Below, in pieces: positions 7,161 to 9,794 of a stretch of DNA of 9,794 nucleotides (positions are counted from its first letter, which is position 1; each line of letters starts with the position of its first letter). The notes beneath the pieces are model-generated. The model ran no database searches. It was given only the letters and a program-made list of their open reading frames with translations, and was not told the DNA's origin. The stretch covers positions 1 to 9,794 of the forward strand of contig CAMPHR010000066.1 of NCBI GenBank assembly GCA_946886075.1, written 5' to 3'. Made by a program: the position numbers and the translations under genes. Source of the DNA: an uncultured Novosphingobium sp. Its GTDB lineage: Bacteria; Pseudomonadota; Alphaproteobacteria; Sphingomonadales; Sphingomonadaceae.

Positions 7161-7212
7161 CCCCCTCCCGCAGGCGGGAGGGGGTTGGGAGGTGGGCAGG
7201 CGCAACGCCGGA
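7161..7212 (+). repeat. 52-bp GC-rich palindromic repeat, copy 2
   Basis: A perfect 11-bp hairpin (7161-7171 with 7174-7184, 2-nt loop) is followed by a 28-nt tail ending in GCAACGCCGGA. It matches 46 of 52 positions of the reverse-strand copy at 3224-3275. It lies 28 nt after the oxidoreductase stop, in the same orientation relative to that gene as copy 1 is to clpA. No U-run follows the stem, so it is not a classical terminator but may protect the mRNA 3' end. Confidence 0.8.
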
Positions 7213-7267
7213 ACTTATCGTCAACGGCACCCGGATGCTCGCTTCGCTCGCTTCCCACCCCTAACCC

Positions 7268-7295
7268 TTCAAACGAGTCACGTGCCTCGTTTGAA
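7268..7295. repeat. 10-bp perfect inverted repeat around an E-box-like core
   Basis: TTCAAACGAG (7268-7277) and CTCGTTTGAA (7286-7295) are exact reverse complements around the 8-nt loop TCACGTGC, which itself contains the palindrome CACGTG. Neither side has a T-run, so terminator activity is unlikely. It may be part of an interspersed repeat or a protein-binding site. Confidence 0.6.
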
Positions 7296-7366
7296 CGCCT
7301 GCGGGAGCGGGATGCCTTGTATAGACACTCACTCTCTTGCCGCCACAGCCTGAATATCCAGCAAAA

Positions 7367-7407
7367 CCGTAGCATTTCCGTCACATTCGCTGCGGGTTTG
7401 TAACAAT
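7367..7407 (+). promoter_or_regulatory. Possible PHO box and -10 element of the plcP-agt operon
   Basis: Two adjacent 11-mers, CCGTAGCATTT (7367-7377) and CCGTCACATTC (7378-7388), form a direct repeat with the 11-bp period of PhoB sites. Against the CTGTCAT/C half-site consensus the first matches 3/7 and the second 6/7. A weak -10 (AACAAT, 7402-7407, 4/6) follows, somewhat further away than in E. coli Pho promoters. The site was looked for after the operon was recognised, so it should be treated as suggestive. Confidence 0.28.
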
Positions 7408-7457
7408 GCCCGGCTAAGGATTCGGTCCCGAGGACAACAGCTCCAAAGGCTCGCATC

Positions 7458-8318
7458 ATGAATGCCATCACACGCCTGCCTTTCTTGGCAGACATGGACG
7501 AAGGCGCCCAATCCTTCGACACGCCGGAGCGACCGGGGAAGCGTCGCCGCTATCGCACCATCTGGATTTCGGACATCCATCTCGGCACGCGCGGCTGCAA
7601 TGCCCGGATGCTGATCGACTTCCTCGACAGTGTCGATAGCGAGACCATGTATCTGGTCGGCGACATCATTGACGGCTGGAAATTGAAGCGCCGCTTCTAC
7701 TGGCCCGCCGCCCATAATGACGTTGTCTGGCGCATCATGAAGCGGGCGAAGCGCGGCACCCGCGTCGTCTATATTCCCGGCAACCATGACGAAATGTTCC
7801 GCCAGTTCACCGGCCTCAGCTTTGGCGGGGTCGAAATCAAGCGGAAGGCGATCCATGAAACCGCCGATGGCCGCAAGCTCCTCGTCCTGCACGGGGACGA
7901 GTTCGACACGATCATGCTCGCCCATCGCTGGCTCGCCTTCGTCGGGGACGCGGCCTACACGCTGCTGATGCGCCTCAACGTCGTGGTCAACGCCGTGCGG
8001 CAGCGCATGGGTCTGCCCTATTGGTCGCTCAGCAAGATGGCCAAGCACAAGGTCAAGAATGCGGTCGAGTTCATCTCCCGCTTCGAGGAAGTCGTCGCGC
8101 ATCAGGCGGGCACGCGGGGCGTCGATGGCGTGGTATGTGGCCATATCCACAATGCCGAAATGCGCGATATTGGCGGCATCCAATATTATAATGACGGCGA
8201 TTGGGTGGAAGGCTGCACCGCGCTGGTCGAGCATTTTGACGGCCGGATGGAAGTGCTGCACTGGGCCGATGAGGTGGCGGCGCGCACCGCCACCGATCAA
8301 GCGAAGATGGCCGCTTGA
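7458..8318 (+). CDS. plcP: LpxH-like metallophosphoesterase, probable phospholipase C PlcP
   Basis: The 286-aa product is a calcineurin-like metallophosphoesterase. All metal motifs are present: SDIHLG (38-43; Asp39, His41), GDIIDGW (68-74; Asp69), GNHDE (108-112; Asn109, His110), HGDEFD (145-150; His145) and GHIHNAE (228-234; His229, His231). By sequence alone it would be named UDP-2,3-diacylglucosamine diphosphatase (LpxH family). The LpxH-like subgroup next to a GT4 glycosyltransferase includes PlcP, a manganese-dependent enzyme that cleaves head groups from membrane phospholipids to release diacylglycerol during phosphate starvation. The glycosyltransferase overlaps its stop codon by 1 nt, which supports PlcP. 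About 33 mostly polar residues precede the catalytic core and no signal peptide is seen, so it probably acts on the cytoplasmic side. AAAGG 8 nt upstream supports the ATG. A lipid A role remains possible; sphingomonads are generally regarded as having glycosphingolipids instead of LPS. Confidence 0.72.
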   Translation: MNAITRLPFLADMDEGAQSFDTPERPGKRRRYRTIWISDIHLGTRGCNARMLIDFLDSVDSETMYLVGDIIDGWKLKRRFYWPAAHNDVVWRIMKRAKRGTRVVYIPGNHDEMFRQFTGLSFGGVEIKRKAIHETADGRKLLVLHGDEFDTIMLAHRWLAFVGDAAYTLLMRLNVVVNAVRQRMGLPYWSLSKMAKHKVKNAVEFISRFEEVVAHQAGTRGVDGVVCGHIHNAEMRDIGGIQYYNDGDWVEGCTALVEHFDGRMEVLHWADEVAARTATDQAKMAA

Positions 8319-9346
8319 TGCGCATCGTCATCGTTACCGACGCTTGGTCGCCACAGGTGAATGGCGTCGTCCGAACGCTCCAGACCATTCAGGCGGAGCT
8401 TGAGGCGCGGGGCCATGCCGTCAAGATCATCTCGCCCGATCTCTACGGCTCCTTTCCCTGCCCGACCTATCCGGAAATCCGCCTCGCCTTCGTCCGGTCG
8501 AGCGTGGTTGGCCAGGCGATCGCGGCCTTTCAGCCTGACGCCGTCCATATCGCGACCGAAGGGCCGCTGTGCCTCGCCGCCCGGCGGTGGTGCCTGCGGA
8601 CCGGCGTGCCCTTCACCACCGCCTATCACACCCACTTTCCCGATTATGTCTCGCGTCGAACGGGGCTGCCTGCCCGCTGGTTCTGGTCCTATATCCGCTG
8701 GTTCCACGGCCCTGCCCAGGCGGTTTTGGTGTCCACCGGATCGGTACGGCAGCAGTTGCGCGCGCACGGCCTGGCGCAGGTGCGCCCATGGGGCAGGGGC
8801 GTGGACCTTGCCGCCTTCACCCCTAAAGCAGAGCCGCCTGTGCTGTTCGCCGACTTGCCGCGGCCGATCCAGCTCTATGTCGGCCGGGTCGCGATCGAGA
8901 AGAATCTCAAAGCCTTCCTCGGCAACGCGCATCCCGGCAGTAAGGTGGTCGTAGGCGATGGGCCCGCCAGGGCCGAGCTTGAAGTCGCATACCCCGACGC
9001 GCATTTCTTCGGCCCCCTGTTCGGCGAAGACCTAGCGGGCGCCTATGCGGGAGCGGACGTTTTCGTCTTCCCCAGCCGCACCGACACCTTCGGCCTTGTC
9101 ATGATCGAAGCTATGGTGTGCGGCACGCCGGTCGCGGCCTATCCGGTCAGCGGCCCGATCGACATCGTGACACAGGCAAGCGGCGCCCTGTCCGATGACC
9201 TGGAGCACGCCATCGCCGCCGCTCTCCTGTGCGACCGCGCCGCCTGCGCCGCCCATGGCCGCCGCTTCAGCTGGGCTCGCAGCGCTGATGAGTTTCTGAC
9301 CGGCCTCCACTGCATCGATCCCGCCGCGAGGGACAGCGCAGCCTGA
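8318..9346 (+). CDS. agt: GT4 glycosyltransferase, probable diacylglycerol glycosyltransferase Agt
   Basis: The 342-aa product has the GT-B fold. The N-terminal acceptor domain starts with TDAWSPQVNGVVRT (7-20) and includes HIATEGPLCLAAR (77-89) and TAYHTHFPDY (101-110). The C-terminal donor domain begins near LYVGRVAIEKNL (186-197) and contains SRTDTFGLVMIEAM (253-266), the E-x7-E motif with Asp256 in place of the first Glu and Glu264 as the second. That Asp variant is usual in MgtA/SQD2-like enzymes that glycosylate diacylglycerol or phosphatidylinositol. The ATG shares one base with the plcP stop (TGATG), implying translational coupling, and no separate ribosome site is needed. In the inferred pathway it adds a sugar (glucose or glucuronate in characterised relatives) to diacylglycerol made by PlcP. 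Donor specificity cannot be read from sequence. No transmembrane segment is obvious; peripheral inner-membrane association is expected. A terminator follows. Confidence 0.7.
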   Translation: MRIVIVTDAWSPQVNGVVRTLQTIQAELEARGHAVKIISPDLYGSFPCPTYPEIRLAFVRSSVVGQAIAAFQPDAVHIATEGPLCLAARRWCLRTGVPFTTAYHTHFPDYVSRRTGLPARWFWSYIRWFHGPAQAVLVSTGSVRQQLRAHGLAQVRPWGRGVDLAAFTPKAEPPVLFADLPRPIQLYVGRVAIEKNLKAFLGNAHPGSKVVVGDGPARAELEVAYPDAHFFGPLFGEDLAGAYAGADVFVFPSRTDTFGLVMIEAMVCGTPVAAYPVSGPIDIVTQASGALSDDLEHAIAAALLCDRAACAAHGRRFSWARSADEFLTGLHCIDPAARDSAA

Positions 9347-9395
9347 CGCTTTTCCTTGCTCCACGGGGCTTCTTGCACTATCTCAGGACGGGCGT

Positions 9396-9428
9396 GGCCG
9401 CCCTGCTTGGGCGGCCCTTGTTGTTTTT
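9396..9428 (+). terminator. Rho-independent terminator after agt, inside the trcR leader
   Basis: A perfect 8-bp GC stem (9396-9403 with 9409-9416, loop TGCTT) is followed by TTGTTGTTTTT (9418-9428). It lies 50 nt after the agt stop and ends only 17 nt before the trcR start codon, too close for a separate trcR promoter downstream of it. A poor candidate promoter (TTGCTC at 9356, 17-nt spacer, TATCTC at 9379) would put the hairpin at the 5' end of the trcR mRNA. Confidence 0.85.
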
Positions 9429-9445
9429 AGTGCCGGAGAATCCTC

Positions 9446-9794
9446 GTGTCCCAGCCTCTCATGCCCCATGCGACTGCCAGCTGGCTGGTCGACAATAGCG
9501 CGCTCAGCTTTGATCAGATCGCGGAATTTTGCGGGCTGCATATCCTGGAAGTGCAGGCGATCGCCGATGACACGGCTGGCATAAAATATACCGGCCGCGA
9601 CCCGGTTCGTGCCCATGAAATCACTATGGATGAGATCCACAAGGGCGAGGCAAACCCCGATTATCGCCTCAAGATGCTGAAGGGTCCCGAGCCCGTCCGC
9701 CGCACGAAGGGCCCGCGCTACACGCCGGTGTCGAAGCGTCAGGACAAGCCCGACGGCATCGCCTGGATCCTGCGCAACCACCCCGAAATCTCGG
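9446..9794 (+). CDS. trcR: TrcR cell-cycle transcriptional regulator (DUF1013), 5' part
   Basis: The frame is open from GTG 9446 to the window edge (116 codons). The sequence SQPLMPHATASWLVDNSALS, then FDQIAEFCGLHILEVQAIADD (22-42, a helix-turn-helix-like segment), then GIKYTGRDPVRAHEIT and a region around EANPDYRLKMLKGPEP (68-83) are characteristic of the DUF1013 family. This family is nearly confined to alphaproteobacteria and named TrcR as a cell-cycle regulator. The last visible part (KPDGIAWILRNHPEIS) begins the second conserved half. The GTG start is preferred over ATG 9461 because GGAG (9435-9438) lies 7 nt before it and the SQPLMPHA residues are typical of sphingomonad members. The 3' end is outside the window. 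Confidence 0.88.
   Translation, partial: MSQPLMPHATASWLVDNSALSFDQIAEFCGLHILEVQAIADDTAGIKYTGRDPVRAHEITMDEIHKGEANPDYRLKMLKGPEPVRRTKGPRYTPVSKRQDKPDGIAWILRNHPEIS

Larger units (their letters stand above)
7133..7457. other. 325-nt gene-free region upstream of the plcP-like operon
   Basis: No credible gene is seen on either strand. In order it holds: the second copy of the 52-bp repeat (7161-7212); a CGCTCGCTTC-rich stretch; a 10-bp perfect palindrome (7268-7295); and an AT-richer segment (about 7355-7410) with an 11-bp direct repeat resembling a PHO box and a possible -10 element. An AAAGG ribosome-binding site (7445-7449) lies 8 nt before the next gene. Confidence 0.7.

Noticed and set aside
3224..7212. 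Composite mobile element bounded by the two inverted 52-bp repeats
   Set aside because: The enclosed genes are core (clpA, DUF1192, quinone oxidoreductase), there is no transposase or target duplication, and both repeats sit at gene 3' ends as interspersed repeats do.
7329..8300. 323-codon minus-strand open frame opposite the plcP-like gene
   Set aside because: It is antisense to a gene with complete catalytic motifs; its His/Asp-rich composition is that of a reverse-complement shadow.
8297..9004. Minus-strand open frame opposite agt
   Set aside because: Shadow of the glycosyltransferase gene with no family features or supported start.

Overview
The window is a stretch of alphaproteobacterial chromosome, most likely from a sphingomonad (Sphingobium/Novosphingobium type). 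The evidence is the high GC content, the DUF1192, TrcR/DUF1013 and ClpA families, the sphingomonad-like OmpA tail, and GC-rich palindromic repeats between genes. This placement rests on protein recognition and no database search was run. There is no transposase, phage gene, CRISPR array, rRNA or tRNA.

Layout, left to right: (1) the last 17 codons of an OmpA-family outer-membrane protein and a strong terminator. (2) sodC (+), a Cu/Zn superoxide dismutase with a lipoprotein signal. (3) thpR (-), an RNA 2',3'-cyclic phosphodiesterase/ligase, convergent with sodC. (4) A Bax-inhibitor-1 family membrane protein (+), and a glutathione S-transferase (-) facing it across a bidirectional terminator. 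(5) clpA (-), with its own terminator and no clpS beside it, and the small DUF1192 gene (-) upstream. (6) A PIG3-type NAD(P)H quinone oxidoreductase (+), divergent from DUF1192 across what look like two superimposed promoters. (7) A 325-nt gene-free region with a GC-rich repeat, a second palindrome and a possible PhoB box. (8) A two-gene operon with a 1-nt stop/start overlap: an LpxH-like metallophosphoesterase and a GT4 glycosyltransferase. (9) A terminator, then the start of trcR (DUF1013), which runs off the window.

The most interesting part is the two-gene operon at 7458-9346. Automatic annotation would call its first gene a lipid A enzyme (UDP-2,3-diacylglucosamine diphosphatase). The pairing with a diacylglycerol-type glycosyltransferase instead matches the plcP-agt module. 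In that module, known from Sinorhizobium and marine alphaproteobacteria, PlcP turns phospholipids into diacylglycerol during phosphate starvation and Agt glycosylates the diacylglycerol to make phosphorus-free lipids. A degenerate PHO-box-like 11-bp direct repeat upstream fits this but is weak. The module itself is not new; its presence and regulation in an LPS-poor sphingomonad would be the point to test. A second observation is a pair of 52-bp repeats (46/52 identical), each just downstream of a gene and in the same orientation relative to that gene.
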